Below the pieces are notes generated by a model, which worked only from the letters and a program-made list of their open reading frames with translations, made no database searches and was not told the DNA's origin. From Nonomuraea ceibae (GTDB lineage: Bacteria > Actinomycetota > Actinomycetes > Streptosporangiales > Streptosporangiaceae), in assembly GCF_019396325.1 (NCBI RefSeq), contig NZ_JAHKRO010000014.1, positions 1 to 64,000 of the forward strand: DNA of 64,000 nt, given 5' to 3'. Position numbers and translations under genes: made by a program. Positions 9,036 through 17,418 of this stretch are shown one piece after another (positions within the stretch are counted from its first letter, which is position 1; each line of letters begins with the position of its first letter).

Positions 9036-10325
9036 GTGAGCCGTACACGCATCTCCGAGGACCTGTTCGCCCGCGCCAGCGCCGTCGTGCCGGGGGGTGT
9101 CAACTCGCCGGTCCGCGCGTTCGGGGCGGTGGGCGGCACTCCGCGTTTCATGGCCTCCGGGCAGGGCCCGTACATCACGGACGTCGACGGCAACCGCTAC
9201 GTCGACCTGGTGTGCTCGTGGGGCCCGATGATCCTGGGGCACCGGCATCCGGCCGTGGTGGAGGCCGTGTCGCAGGCGGTGGCCCACGGGTTCTCGTACG
9301 GGACGGCCACGCCGGGCGAGGTGGAGCTGGCGGAGGAGATCGTCCGCCGGGTCGCGCCGGTGGCGAAGGTGCGGCTGGTGAGCTCCGGCACCGAGGCGAC
9401 GATGAGCGCGGTGCGGCTGGCGCGCGGGTTCACCGGACGGTCCAAGGTGATCAAGTTCGCCGGGTGCTATCACGGGCACGTCGACGCGCTGCTGGCCTCG
9501 GCGGGGTCGGGTGTCGTGACGTTCGGGCTGCCGGACACGCCCGGGGTGACGGGGGCGTCGGCGGCCGACACGATCGTGCTGCCCTACAACGACGTCAAGG
9601 CGGTGGAGGAGGCGTTCGCCTCGGCCGAGATCGCCTGCGTCATCACCGAGGCGTGCCCGGCCAACATGGGCATCGTGCCGCCGCTCGACGGGTTCAACGC
9701 CCGGCTGCGCGAGCTGTGCACGGCCAACGGGGCGCTGCTCATCGTCGACGAGGTGCTGACCGGCTTCCGCGTCTCGCCGTCGGGCTGGTACGGGCTGGAC
9801 CCGGTGGAGGCCGACCTGATGACGTTCGGCAAGGTGATGGGCGGCGGACTGCCGGCGGCGGCGTTCGGCGGCCGGGCCGAGGTGATGGCCCATCTGGCGC
9901 CTGAGGGTCCCGTCTACCAGGCGGGCACGCTGTCGGGCAATCCGCTGGCCTGCGCGGCCGGGCTGACCACGCTGCGCACGCTCGACGCCGACGCCTACGC
10001 GAAGGTTGGCGCGGCCGCTTCGGCGGTGGCGCGAGCGGCCACCGAGGCGCTGTCGGAGGCGGGGGTGCCGCACCGGCTGCAGACGGCGGGCAGCCTGTTC
10101 TCGATCTTCTTCACCGACCGGCAGGTGACGAACTTCGCCGACGCCCAGACGCAGAGCACGGCCGCGTACAAGGCGTTCTTCCACGCGATGCTCGACCGGG
10201 GCGTCTACCTGCCGCCGTCGGCGTACGAGGCGTGGTTCCTGTCGGCGGCGCACGACGAGGAGGCGCTGGAGCGGGTCGCCGACGCGCTGCCCGCCGCCGC
10301 CAAGGCGGCCGCCGCGGTCCTCTGA
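9036..10325 (+). CDS. hemL: Glutamate-1-semialdehyde 2,1-aminomutase
   Basis: 429 residues, full length for the family. This PLP enzyme isomerises glutamate-1-semialdehyde to 5-aminolevulinate and completes the C5 pathway begun by HemA. Lys266 in the [12 protein letters not shown] motif is the PLP lysine; [20 protein letters not shown] and [10 protein letters not shown] are family signatures. It starts at GTG 9036, 18 bp after the prim-pol-like gene. Its last 121 bp are overlapped by the opposing EamA-family gene. Confidence 0.97.
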   Translation: MSRTRISEDLFARASAVVPGGVNSPVRAFGAVGGTPRFMASGQGPYITDVDGNRYVDLVCSWGPMILGHRHPAVVEAVSQAVAHGFSYGTATPGEVELAEEIVRRVAPVAKVRLVSSGTEATMSAVRLARGFTGRSKVIKFAGCYHGHVDALLASAGSGVVTFGLPDTPGVTGASAADTIVLPYNDVKAVEEAFASAEIACVITEACPANMGIVPPLDGFNARLRELCTANGALLIVDEVLTGFRVSPSGWYGLDPVEADLMTFGKVMGGGLPAAAFGGRAEVMAHLAPEGPVYQAGTLSGNPLACAAGLTTLRTLDADAYAKVGAAASAVARAATEALSEAGVPHRLQTAGSLFSIFFTDRQVTNFADAQTQSTAAYKAFFHAMLDRGVYLPPSAYEAWFLSAAHDEEALERVADALPAAAKAAAAVL

Positions 10326-11149
10326 TTGGCGAACAGCACCCCGGCCACGATGAGCACGGCCGCCACCGCCTTGAGCCAGGTCAGCGGCTCACCGGTGAAG
10401 AGGGCGGCCGACGACATGCCGAAGACCGGCACGAGCAGCGTGTACGGGGCCACGGTGGAGGCGTCGTAGCGGCGCAGCAGATAGCCCCACACGCTGAAGC
10501 CGCCGAGCGTCGAGACGAACGCCACGTACGCCAGCGACAGCCAGCCCTCGGCCGGGGCTGCGAGTGACGGGACGCCCTCGACCAGCAGCGACAGCAGCAG
10601 GAGCGGGGGCGCCGACAGGGCGCTCACCCAGACCATGAAGCGCAGCGAGTCGGGCGGGGCGGCCTTGCGCTGGGCGACGTTGCCGAGACCCCAGGCGGCG
10701 GCCGCGGCCACGCAGAGGGCGAAGGCGCCGGCCGGCCCGGACAGGCCGAAGTCGACGGCGACCAGGGCCAGGCCGCCGAAGGCGACGGCCAGGCCGGCGA
10801 CGCGACGGGCGGTGAGCCGCTCGCCGAGGAGCGTCACCGCGAACACGATGGTGAACAGGACCTGCGCCTGCAGGACCAGGGAAGTCAGCCCGGCCGGCAT
10901 CCCGGCGCGCATGCCGATGAGCAACAGCCCGAACTGGCCGACTCCGAGAGTGGCAGCCACCGCGCCGACCCATCGCCAGGGAACTCCGGGCCGCCCCACG
11001 AGGAGCAGCGCGGGCAACGCCGCCAGCGCGAACCGCAGGCCCGCGTACAGCAGGGGCGGGAAGTGCTCCAGCCCCACCTGCATGACGACGAAGTTCACTC
11101 CCCAGACGGCCGCGAGGCCGACGGCGAGGGCCAGGTGGCCAGGTCTCAC
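10205..11149 (-). CDS. EamA/DMT-family transporter
   Basis: 314 residues with about ten hydrophobic helices arranged as two EamA repeats; [14 protein letters not shown] is a typical first helix, and [14 protein letters not shown] belongs to the second repeat. It is a probable metabolite or drug exporter of unknown substrate. Translation appears coupled to the upstream 37-codon cistron through a GTGA overlap. The C-terminal 40 or so residues are low-complexity Ala/Ser and encoded antisense to hemL, so they look like a run-on tail rather than conserved protein. The divergent LysR gene probably regulates it. Confidence 0.85.
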   Translation of the reverse strand: MRPGHLALAVGLAAVWGVNFVVMQVGLEHFPPLLYAGLRFALAALPALLLVGRPGVPWRWVGAVAATLGVGQFGLLLIGMRAGMPAGLTSLVLQAQVLFTIVFAVTLLGERLTARRVAGLAVAFGGLALVAVDFGLSGPAGAFALCVAAAAAWGLGNVAQRKAAPPDSLRFMVWVSALSAPPLLLLSLLVEGVPSLAAPAEGWLSLAYVAFVSTLGGFSVWGYLLRRYDASTVAPYTLLVPVFGMSSAALFTGEPLTWLKAVAAVLIVAGVLFANQRTAAAALAAAGSASATRSSASSSCAADRNHASYADGGR

Positions 11150-11259
11150 GCGGCGGACGTCTTGCGGTAGCGGATGCGCTGCTCGCGGGCCTGCTCGGCG
11201 AGGGCCTTCAGGTAGGAGGTGGTCTGGTGGGTCTGCTTCTTCGTCTTAAGGATTCGCAT
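11146..11259 (-). CDS. 37-residue basic small protein upstream of EamA gene
   Basis: A short reading frame from ATG 11259 to a TGA that overlaps the EamA start GTG by 4 bp. The product is hydrophilic and rich in Lys, Arg, Gln and Thr (starts MRILKTKKQTHQTTSYLKAL), with no membrane segment. No Shine-Dalgarno is evident; the upstream sequence is AT-rich (AAAATATATGC). It could be a translational coupler or a real small protein co-expressed with the exporter. I do not recognise a family. Coding status is inferred from the stop-start overlap and a codon pattern that fits the genome. Confidence 0.5.
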   Translation of the reverse strand: MRILKTKKQTHQTTSYLKALAEQAREQRIRYRKTSAA

Positions 11260-11332
11260 GCATATATTTTCCAACGCTACACCTTTAACGACAAGCGAGA
11301 CTTTCTATGCTTAACCCTTTAGACTGGCTTAC

Positions 11333-12253
11333 ATGTTGGACTTGAACCGGCTCAAGGCCCTACATGCCGTGCACGTCTACGGCTCGGTCGGCGCCGCCGC
11401 CGACGCGCTCATGGTCACGCCGTCGGCCGTCTCGCAGCAGATCGCCAAGCTGGAGCGCGAGACCGGCGCCAGGCTGGTCGAGCGCAACGGGCGCGGCGTG
11501 CGGCTGACCGACGCCGCCGGGCTGCTCGCCGAGCACGCCGAGCGCATCCTGGCCCTGGTCGAGACCGCCGAGGCCGACTTCGAGGCGCTGCGCGGCCAGG
11601 TCGTCGGCCGGCTCAACGTGGGCGCGTTCCCCACCGCCGCGCGCGGCCTGATGCCCGCCGCGCTCGCCGAGCTGCGCGAGCGCCACCCCGACCTGCTCAT
11701 CCAGCTGTACGAGCGCGAGCCCGAGCGGGTGATCCGCGAGGTGGCCAGGGGCGAGCTCGACCTGGTCATCGTCCAGGACTGGCTCAACCGGCCGATCGCC
11801 ATCCCCGAAGGACTGTCCCGGAAGTCGCTGCTCGAAGACGTGGCCGACGTGGCCGTCCCGGCCGACCACCCGCTGGCCGGCCACAAGGAGATCGCGCTGT
11901 CGGCGCTCCAGGGCGAGCGCTGGATCAGCTCCACGCCCGGCACGATCTGCCACGACTGGCTGGTGTTCACGCTGCGCAGCGCCGAGGTCGAGCCGGAGAT
12001 CGCCTGCATGGCCGACGAGTATCCGACCCACCTCGCCCTCGTGGCCGCCGGGCTGGGCTGCGCGATCGTGCCCAGGATGGGCCGCGACCCGGTGCCCGAC
12101 GGCATCCGCTTCATTCCGATCCGTCCTGGTCAGAGCCGCCGCATCTACGCGCTCTGGCGCACCGACGCGGCCCGCCGCCCCGCGATCCGCGCCACCGTCG
12201 AGGCGCTCGTACGCTCCAGCAGCCGCCACGAGAACGCCTGGGCGGTCACCTAG
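11333..12253 (+). CDS. LysR-family transcriptional regulator
   Basis: 306 residues. The N-terminal winged HTH (about 3-62) contains ALHAVHVYGSVGAAADALMVTPSAVSQQI, quoted here only as its position: residues 9-37. The C-terminal periplasmic-binding-protein-like effector domain begins near residue 88 (VVGRLNVGAF). It is divergent from the small cistron and EamA exporter, which it likely controls in response to an unknown ligand. A TAGACT box (11320-11325) ends 7 bases before the ATG, and there is no Shine-Dalgarno, so the mRNA may be leaderless. Confidence 0.92.
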   Translation: MLDLNRLKALHAVHVYGSVGAAADALMVTPSAVSQQIAKLERETGARLVERNGRGVRLTDAAGLLAEHAERILALVETAEADFEALRGQVVGRLNVGAFPTAARGLMPAALAELRERHPDLLIQLYEREPERVIREVARGELDLVIVQDWLNRPIAIPEGLSRKSLLEDVADVAVPADHPLAGHKEIALSALQGERWISSTPGTICHDWLVFTLRSAEVEPEIACMADEYPTHLALVAAGLGCAIVPRMGRDPVPDGIRFIPIRPGQSRRIYALWRTDAARRPAIRATVEALVRSSSRHENAWAVT

Positions 12254-12336
12254 GACAGGGCGATGGCCACCAGGCCGCCCAGGATGACCCCCGCGGCCAG
12301 CAGCCGGTGGTCTCCTTCCGACCGGCCAGACTCCAT
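12250..12336 (-). CDS. Possible 28-residue single-pass membrane peptide
   Basis: ATG at 12336, stop at 12250-12252, overlapping the LysR stop by 4 bp on the opposite strand. The peptide has a charged N-terminus (MESGRSEGDHR) followed by a hydrophobic helix LLAAGVILGGLVAIALS. GGGTG lies near the start, but no clean ribosome site is visible. The convergent 4-bp stop overlap and the charged-then-hydrophobic layout resemble real small membrane proteins, yet a frame this short can arise by chance. No family is recognised. Confidence 0.3.
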   Translation of the reverse strand: MESGRSEGDHRLLAAGVILGGLVAIALS

Positions 12337-12381
12337 CCACCCGCGAGCCGGGCCCGGCGAGCGGCTAAGCTGAAGCCCACC

Positions 12382-13023
12382 ATGGCTGAAACCACTGTCG
12401 TTCACCTTTTGCGCCACGGTGAGGTGCACAACCCTGGCGGCATCCTCTACGGCAGGCTCCCTGGTTACCACCTGTCCGAGACCGGCCAGCTGATGGCCAA
12501 GACCGTCGCCAAGTCCGTGGCGGGGCGCGACATCGTCGCCCTCTACAGCTCGCCGCTGGAGCGTGCGCAGGAGACCGCCGCGCCGCTGGCCGCCACGCTC
12601 GGCCTCGACATCGTCAGCGACGACCGGCTGCTGGAGGCCGGCAACCTGCTGGAGGGCCGGATCTCCGGGCCCGGCCTGCAGTTGCTGCGCAGCCCGCGCA
12701 ACTACCGCTACTTCTGGAACCCGATGCGGCCCTCGTGGGGCGAGCCCTACCCGGTGATCGTCGCGCGGATGAAGTCGATGGTCGAGGACGCCAGGGAGGC
12801 GGCGCGCGGGCACGAGGCGGTGCTCGTCAGCCACCAGCTCCCGATCTGGGCGATCCGGATGGCGGCCGAGGGCCGGCGCAGGCTCTGGCACGACCCTCGC
12901 CGCAGGCAGTGCGCGCTGGCCAGCCTCACCACGTTCACCTTCGACGGCAACCGGCTCGTCAGCGTCGGCTACAGCGAGCCGGCGGGGTCGCTGGACCGGG
13001 GACCCAGCGTCCCGGGCGCATGA
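12382..13023 (+). CDS. Histidine phosphatase family protein (phosphoglycerate mutase-like)
   Basis: 213 residues from ATG 12382. The RHGEV motif near residue 11 supplies the phosphorylated histidine; YSSPLERAQETA is the second family motif, and VLVSHQLPIW carries the second catalytic histidine. The substrate is unknown. A longer in-frame start at 12307 would add a non-homologous stretch, so I used the start just before ETTVVHLLRHGEV. It is followed after about 56 bp by the cytochrome c biogenesis operon; this gene precedes resA in other actinomycetes too, which suggests co-expression. Confidence 0.88.
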   Translation: MAETTVVHLLRHGEVHNPGGILYGRLPGYHLSETGQLMAKTVAKSVAGRDIVALYSSPLERAQETAAPLAATLGLDIVSDDRLLEAGNLLEGRISGPGLQLLRSPRNYRYFWNPMRPSWGEPYPVIVARMKSMVEDAREAARGHEAVLVSHQLPIWAIRMAAEGRRRLWHDPRRRQCALASLTTFTFDGNRLVSVGYSEPAGSLDRGPSVPGA

Positions 13024-13079
13024 CAGCGCCGGTAGAGTTGCAAGCTCTACCGCTTGTAGTACAAGGAGATCATCCTCCC

Positions 13080-13646
13080 GTGCGCGCGACGTCAATCTCA
13101 CTGGCCCTCATCGCCGTCCTGGCCGCGGGCTGCGCGGGCAACCAGGGCGGTCAGCCCGCGGCGGGTGACACCCGCTTCGTCGCCGGCGACGGGAAGATGC
13201 AGGTGTTCGCGACGGCCGAGCGCGAGCCGGCGCCCGCCGTCGAAGGGCCCACGCTGGAGGACGGCACCGCCTCCCTGGCAGCCCACAAGGGCAAGGTCGT
13301 CGTGCTCAACTTCTGGGCCTCCTGGTGCGGGCCCTGCCGGGCCGAGGCGCCCGTGCTCAAGGAGGTCGCGGCCAAGACCAAGGGCACCGGCGTGGAGTTC
13401 ATCGGCATCGACTTCAAGGACCGCAAGGCCGACGCGCTCGCCTTCGAACGCACCGAGAAGACCGGCTACCCGAGCATCTTCGACCAGCCCGGCAAGATCG
13501 CGCTCGCCTTCCAGGGCACGGTCCCGCCCGCGGCCATCCCGTCCACGCTGATCATCGACAGGCAGGGCCGGATCGCCGCCCGGGCGCTCGGCGCCGTCCG
13601 CTACACCGACCTGATGGACACGGTGACCAAGGTGCGCGATGAGTGA
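13080..13646 (+). CDS. resA: ResA/TlpA-like thiol-disulfide lipoprotein
   Basis: 188 residues from GTG 13080. The N-terminal signal ends in the lipobox LAAGC, so Cys18 would be lipidated and the protein anchored on the outer face of the membrane. The thioredoxin-like domain has the active site WCGPC (82-86) and a cis-Pro at AAIPSTLIID. It likely keeps apocytochrome c cysteines reduced, using electrons from CcdA. AAGGAG lies 11 bases upstream of the GTG. The stop overlaps the ccdA start by 8 bp. The gene name is by role; sequence alone cannot separate ResA from other TlpA proteins. Confidence 0.88.
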   Translation: MRATSISLALIAVLAAGCAGNQGGQPAAGDTRFVAGDGKMQVFATAEREPAPAVEGPTLEDGTASLAAHKGKVVVLNFWASWCGPCRAEAPVLKEVAAKTKGTGVEFIGIDFKDRKADALAFERTEKTGYPSIFDQPGKIALAFQGTVPPAAIPSTLIIDRQGRIAARALGAVRYTDLMDTVTKVRDE

Positions 13647-14361
13647 CGTGGTCGCGTCCGGCTCACTGCTGCTGGCGGTGCCGATCGCGGTGCTGGCCGG
13701 CGTGGTCTCGTTCCTGTCGCCGTGCGTGCTCCCGCTCGTCCCCGGCTACCTGTCGTACGTCACGGGCATGAGCGCCGACCCCAAGCGGGGGCGGCTGGTG
13801 CTGGGCACGCTGCTGTTCGTGGCGGGGTTCGCCGCCGTGTTCGTCGTCAGCGGGGCGCTGTTCGGCGGGCTCGGCGCGGCGCTGCTCGGCAACGCCGAGA
13901 TCATCACGCGGGTGCTCGGCGTGCTCACGATCCTGCTCGGGCTGGCGTTCCTCGGCGTGGTCCCCGGGCTGATGCGCGACGTGCGCATCCACAGGATGCC
14001 CTCCGCGGGGCTGGCCGGCGCGCCGCTGCTCGGCGTGGTGTTCGGGCTCGGCTGGACGCCGTGCATCGGCCCTACCCTGGCCGTCGTTCTCACCCTCGGA
14101 CTCAACGAGGGCAGCGCCTCGCGGGGCGCCCTGCTCGCCGTGGCCTACGCGCTCGGGCTCGGGCTGCCGTTCGTGGCCGCCGCCCTGGCCTACAGCAAGG
14201 CGCTGCACACGTTCCGGGCGATCCGCAAGCACTCGCGCCTGATCACCCGGATCGGCGGCGGCATGATGGTGGCCGTCGGCATCGCGCTGGTCACCGGCCT
14301 CTGGGGAGAGATGATCGCCACCATGCAGGGCCTGATCGGCAACTTCCGGCCGGTGATCTGA
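13639..14361 (+). CDS. ccdA: Cytochrome c biogenesis protein CcdA
   Basis: 240 residues with six predicted membrane helices. Conserved cysteines occur in FLSPCVLPLVPGY (helix 1) and GLGWTPCIGP (helix 4), the redox pair that carries electrons from cytosolic thioredoxin to extracytoplasmic acceptors such as the ResA-like lipoprotein. It starts at ATG 13639 inside the resA end and its stop TGA shares one base with the resB ATG, so the four genes form one coupled operon. Confidence 0.95.
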   Translation: MSDVVASGSLLLAVPIAVLAGVVSFLSPCVLPLVPGYLSYVTGMSADPKRGRLVLGTLLFVAGFAAVFVVSGALFGGLGAALLGNAEIITRVLGVLTILLGLAFLGVVPGLMRDVRIHRMPSAGLAGAPLLGVVFGLGWTPCIGPTLAVVLTLGLNEGSASRGALLAVAYALGLGLPFVAAALAYSKALHTFRAIRKHSRLITRIGGGMMVAVGIALVTGLWGEMIATMQGLIGNFRPVI

Positions 14362-15920
14362 TGAGCGTCGACGAGCTGGAGAGGGAGCGCGCGGCCAAGC
14401 CCGCGGGCATGGGCCTGACCGGCTGGCTGCGCTGGTGCTGGCGCACGCTCACCTCGATGAAGACCGCGCTCATCCTGCTCTTCCTGTTCGCGCTGGCCAG
14501 CGTGCCCGGCTCGCTGATCCCGCAGCGCAGCGTCGAGCCCGACAAGGTCGCGCTGGTCTACAAGGACAGCCCGGCGCTGGCCGAGTGGTACGACCGCTTC
14601 CAGCTCTTCGACGTCTTCACCTCGGTCTGGTTCGCGGCCATCTACCTGTTGCTGTTCACCTCGCTGATCGGCTGCATCATCCCGCGCACCGCCACCTACC
14701 TGCGCGAGCTGCGCCGCAAGCCGCCGGCCGCGCCGCGCAACCTGACCAGGCTCCCGCACTCCGCCTCCTTCGACGGCGACCTCACGGTCACCGAGGCCGC
14801 CAGGCGGCTGCGCAAGCTGCGCTTCCGCGTCGAGACCGGCGACGGCTGGGTCGCCGCCGAGAAGGGCTACCTGCGCGAGACCGGCAACCTGCTCTTCCAC
14901 ATCGCGCTGCTCGGCGTGCTGGTCGCCGTCGGCTTCGGCTCCCTGTACGGCTACCGGGGCAACGTGCTGGTCGCCGAGGGCGACGGGTTCGCCAACACCG
15001 TGGCCGCCTACGACCGGTTCATCCCCGGCCCCCAGGTGTCGGCCGAGTCGCTGGAGCCGTTCAGCTTCGAGATGACCGACTTCCAGGCCACCTACCAGGT
15101 CGAGGGGGAGAAGCGCGGGCAGGAGCTCGACTACTCCGCCTTCCTCAAGGTCACCGACGCTCCCGGGGCCGCGCCGCGCGACTACGAGCTCAAGGTCAAC
15201 GAGCCGCTGGAGGTCAACGGCACCCAGACCTACCTCATCGGCCACGGCTACGCCCCCGTCTTCCGCGTCACCGACGCCAAGGGGCACGTCGCGTTCGAGG
15301 GGCCGGTGCCGTGCATCATCGCCGACAAGCCCACGCTCACCTCCGACTGCGTGGTCAAGGTGCCCGACGCGCAGCCGACGCCGCTCGGCTTCCTGATGCG
15401 CTTCCTGCCCACCAGCGTGCCGCTGACCGACGGCAGCTACGCCTCGGCCTTCCCCGGGGCCATCCAGCCCGGCGTGCAGGTCCTGGGGGCGTTCTCCGGC
15501 GACCTCGGCATGCGCTCGGGGGAGCCCAGGTCGGTCTACGAGCTGGCGCCGCCCGAGCTGATGAAGAAGCTCAAGCCGCTGGTCATGGGCAAGGACGTGC
15601 CCGCGCCGCTGGCTCCCGGCCAAACGCTCGACCTGCCCGACGGGGCGGGCAAGCTGGAGTTCGTCGAGGTCAAGGAGTGGATGACGCTCCAGATCGCCTA
15701 CGACCCCGGCCGGCTGCCCGCGCTGCTCGCCGCCTCGACGGCCACCGTCGCCATCGTGCTCTCGCTGGTCATCCGGCGCCGGCGGGTGTGGGTGCGGGTC
15801 AAGGACGGCACCGTCGACGTGGGCGGGCTGACCCGCACCGAAGGGTCCGCGGCCGGGTTCGCGGAGGAGTTCGACGACATCGTCAAGGTTCTAGCAGCAG
15901 GAGACAAGGATGAGCGCTGA
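14361..15920 (+). CDS. resB: Cytochrome c biogenesis protein ResB
   Basis: 519 residues from ATG 14361. ResB together with CcsA/CcsB forms the System II heme-lyase that exports heme and attaches it to CXXCH motifs. Hydrophobic segments lie near residues 30-55, 90-110, 175-200 and 450-475, with a large extracytoplasmic domain between the last two. The GSLIPQRS motif and the SLYGYRGNVLV segment after the third helix are family features. It overlaps ccdA by 1 bp and the next gene by 11 bp. Confidence 0.94.
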   Translation: MSVDELERERAAKPAGMGLTGWLRWCWRTLTSMKTALILLFLFALASVPGSLIPQRSVEPDKVALVYKDSPALAEWYDRFQLFDVFTSVWFAAIYLLLFTSLIGCIIPRTATYLRELRRKPPAAPRNLTRLPHSASFDGDLTVTEAARRLRKLRFRVETGDGWVAAEKGYLRETGNLLFHIALLGVLVAVGFGSLYGYRGNVLVAEGDGFANTVAAYDRFIPGPQVSAESLEPFSFEMTDFQATYQVEGEKRGQELDYSAFLKVTDAPGAAPRDYELKVNEPLEVNGTQTYLIGHGYAPVFRVTDAKGHVAFEGPVPCIIADKPTLTSDCVVKVPDAQPTPLGFLMRFLPTSVPLTDGSYASAFPGAIQPGVQVLGAFSGDLGMRSGEPRSVYELAPPELMKKLKPLVMGKDVPAPLAPGQTLDLPDGAGKLEFVEVKEWMTLQIAYDPGRLPALLAASTATVAIVLSLVIRRRRVWVRVKDGTVDVGGLTRTEGSAAGFAEEFDDIVKVLAAGDKDER

Positions 15921-16851
15921 ACCACTCGCGGAGCTGAGCGACCTGTTCGTGGTCGCGGCAGTGCTGCTCTATCTGTTCGCGATGGTGGGCTTCGCGCTCG
16001 AGCTGGCCTTCGGCCGCGCCCGTGCCGACGCGCCCGTCAAGGGCCGCGCCCGCACCCCCGTGACGGTGGGCGCCGCCTCCTCGGAGGCGGAGGCCGGCAT
16101 GCCCTCCGACGACGCGCCGCAGCAGCCCGTCCCCGCGTTCGCCCTGCGCGGCGGCATCGCCGGGGTCGTCCTGGCCTGGCTCGGCTGGGCGGCCAACCTC
16201 GGCGCCATCGTCACCCGCGGCCTCGCGGTCGACCGGTGGCCGTGGGGCAACATGTACGAGTTCATCGTCGCCATCTGCTTCGCCGCCGTCTCCGCGTTCC
16301 TCATCACCCAGACGCGCACCAACATCCGCTTCCTCGGCGGGTTCGTCATGGTGCCGGCGGCGCTGGGGCTGGGGCTCGCGTCCAAGGTCTTCTACACCTC
16401 GGCCGGGCCGGTCGTGCCCGCGCTCAACTCCTACTGGATCGCCATCCACGTCACCGCCGCCATCATCGCCAGCGGGCTGTTCGTGCTCGCGGGCGTGGCG
16501 GGGGTGCTCTTCCTGGTGCGCGGCGACGGGCTGTCGCGGCTGCCCGCCAAGGCCGAGCTGGAGAAGGCGGCGCACCGGGCGATCGTGCTGGCGTTCCCGC
16601 TGTGGACGTTCGCCGTCATCGCGGGCGCGCTGTGGGCGGACCGGGCGTGGGGCCGCTACTGGGGCTGGGACCCCAAGGAGGTGTGGTCGTTCATCACCTG
16701 GGTCGGCTACGCGGCCTACCTGCACGCCCGCGTTACGGCCGGATGGCGTGGCCGGGCGGCGACCGTCGTGCAGCTCGTGGCGTTCCTGGCGCTGCTGTTC
16801 AACCTGGTCGGCGTCAACATCTTCATCGAGGGCCTGCACAGCTACGCCTGA
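15910..16851 (+). CDS. ccsB: Cytochrome c biogenesis protein CcsB/CcsA (heme handling)
   Basis: 313 residues with about eight membrane helices. The tryptophan-rich WWD-like motif appears as YWGWDPKEVWSFITW (near residues 251-265), the heme-binding signature of CcsA/CcmC family proteins. An internal Pro/Ala-rich cytosolic loop lies near residues 35-75. It starts within the 3' end of resB and ends the System II operon. A strong hairpin follows 21 bp after the stop. Products would mature c-type cytochromes such as QcrC for the menaquinol-cytochrome chain. Confidence 0.95.
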   Translation: MSAEPLAELSDLFVVAAVLLYLFAMVGFALELAFGRARADAPVKGRARTPVTVGAASSEAEAGMPSDDAPQQPVPAFALRGGIAGVVLAWLGWAANLGAIVTRGLAVDRWPWGNMYEFIVAICFAAVSAFLITQTRTNIRFLGGFVMVPAALGLGLASKVFYTSAGPVVPALNSYWIAIHVTAAIIASGLFVLAGVAGVLFLVRGDGLSRLPAKAELEKAAHRAIVLAFPLWTFAVIAGALWADRAWGRYWGWDPKEVWSFITWVGYAAYLHARVTAGWRGRAATVVQLVAFLALLFNLVGVNIFIEGLHSYA

Positions 16852-16872
16852 GGCTGAGAGCGCCGTGGAGGC

Positions 16873-16900
16873 GCTCCGGGCGGTTCCCTCCGCCCGGAGC
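16873..16900. terminator. Hairpin terminator between convergent genes
   Basis: A perfect 11-bp stem (GCTCCGGGCGG paired with CCGCCCGGAGC) around a 6-base loop (TTCCCT). It lies between the end of the ccsB gene and the convergent PLDc_N gene. There is no strong T-run, which is common for actinomycete terminators, and the symmetry lets it work in both directions. Confidence 0.7.
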
Positions 16901-16998
16901 CTCACTCCGCCTTCTGGTGGCGTCTGCGGCGCTCCCAGAAGGCGGACGCTGGAAAGATTTACCTGAAAAAGTGAGTGACAGGCGTTTCGGAGGGGCGG

Positions 16999-17295
16999 TT
17001 ACTTCTCTTCGCCGCGCATGCGACGGTCGAGTTCGCGAAGGAAATCGGGGTCGTCGTCGGGGCCCTTGGGGATGCCCGCGGTGGAACGCGGCTGCACCGG
17101 CCAGGACTCCTGGATGGGCCGGGGACGTCCGCGCAGCATCCAGAACAGCCCGCCGATGAGGGGAAGCACGGCGACGACGATGAGCCACACGGCTTTCGGG
17201 GAGTGCCTGACCTCTTCCTCGGGGGTGGTGATGACGTCGAACAACGTGAACAGCCAGAAGGCCAGCAGAGCCAGGCCGACAATGACACCTGCCAT
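16999..17295 (-). CDS. PLDc_N domain membrane protein
   Basis: 98 residues from ATG 17295. Two membrane helices (about 2-20 and 33-52) enclose TPEEEVRHSPKAVWLIVV, the signature of the phospholipase-D-nuclease N-terminal-like family, and FWMLRGRPRP follows. The C-terminal half is a charged, cytosolic tail. The function of the family is unknown. The frame is open further upstream to 17565, but the preceding residues are non-homologous and lack a ribosome site, so I used the ATG at the edge of helix 1. It lies downstream of cytochrome c genes, an arrangement I recall from related genomes. Confidence 0.75.
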   Translation of the reverse strand: MAGVIVGLALLAFWLFTLFDVITTPEEEVRHSPKAVWLIVVAVLPLIGGLFWMLRGRPRPIQESWPVQPRSTAGIPKGPDDDPDFLRELDRRMRGEEK

Positions 17296-17418
17296 GCCCC
17301 GAACTGTAAGCCATCTCCAGCGTGTTCGTGCCACCTGATGTCGCATTTCGGATGACTGGCGAAGATCAGCGTCGTACCGTGGAACCCGATTCGGCGCCAC
17401 GGGGCGGTGAGGGGTGCG

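Noticed and set aside
6928..9048. A 706-codon open frame on the - strand opposite hemD, hemB and the prim-pol gene.
   Set aside because: Arg/Gly/Pro/His-rich shadow with no domain; the + strand genes carry clear catalytic motifs. Similar long antisense frames (for example at 11360-12340, 14190-15623 and 27793-30090) were dropped for the same reason.
12735..13079. Extension of the ResA-like protein into the phosphatase gene.
   Set aside because: The lipoprotein signal begins at GTG 13080; the upstream frame overlaps a conserved phosphatase in another phase.
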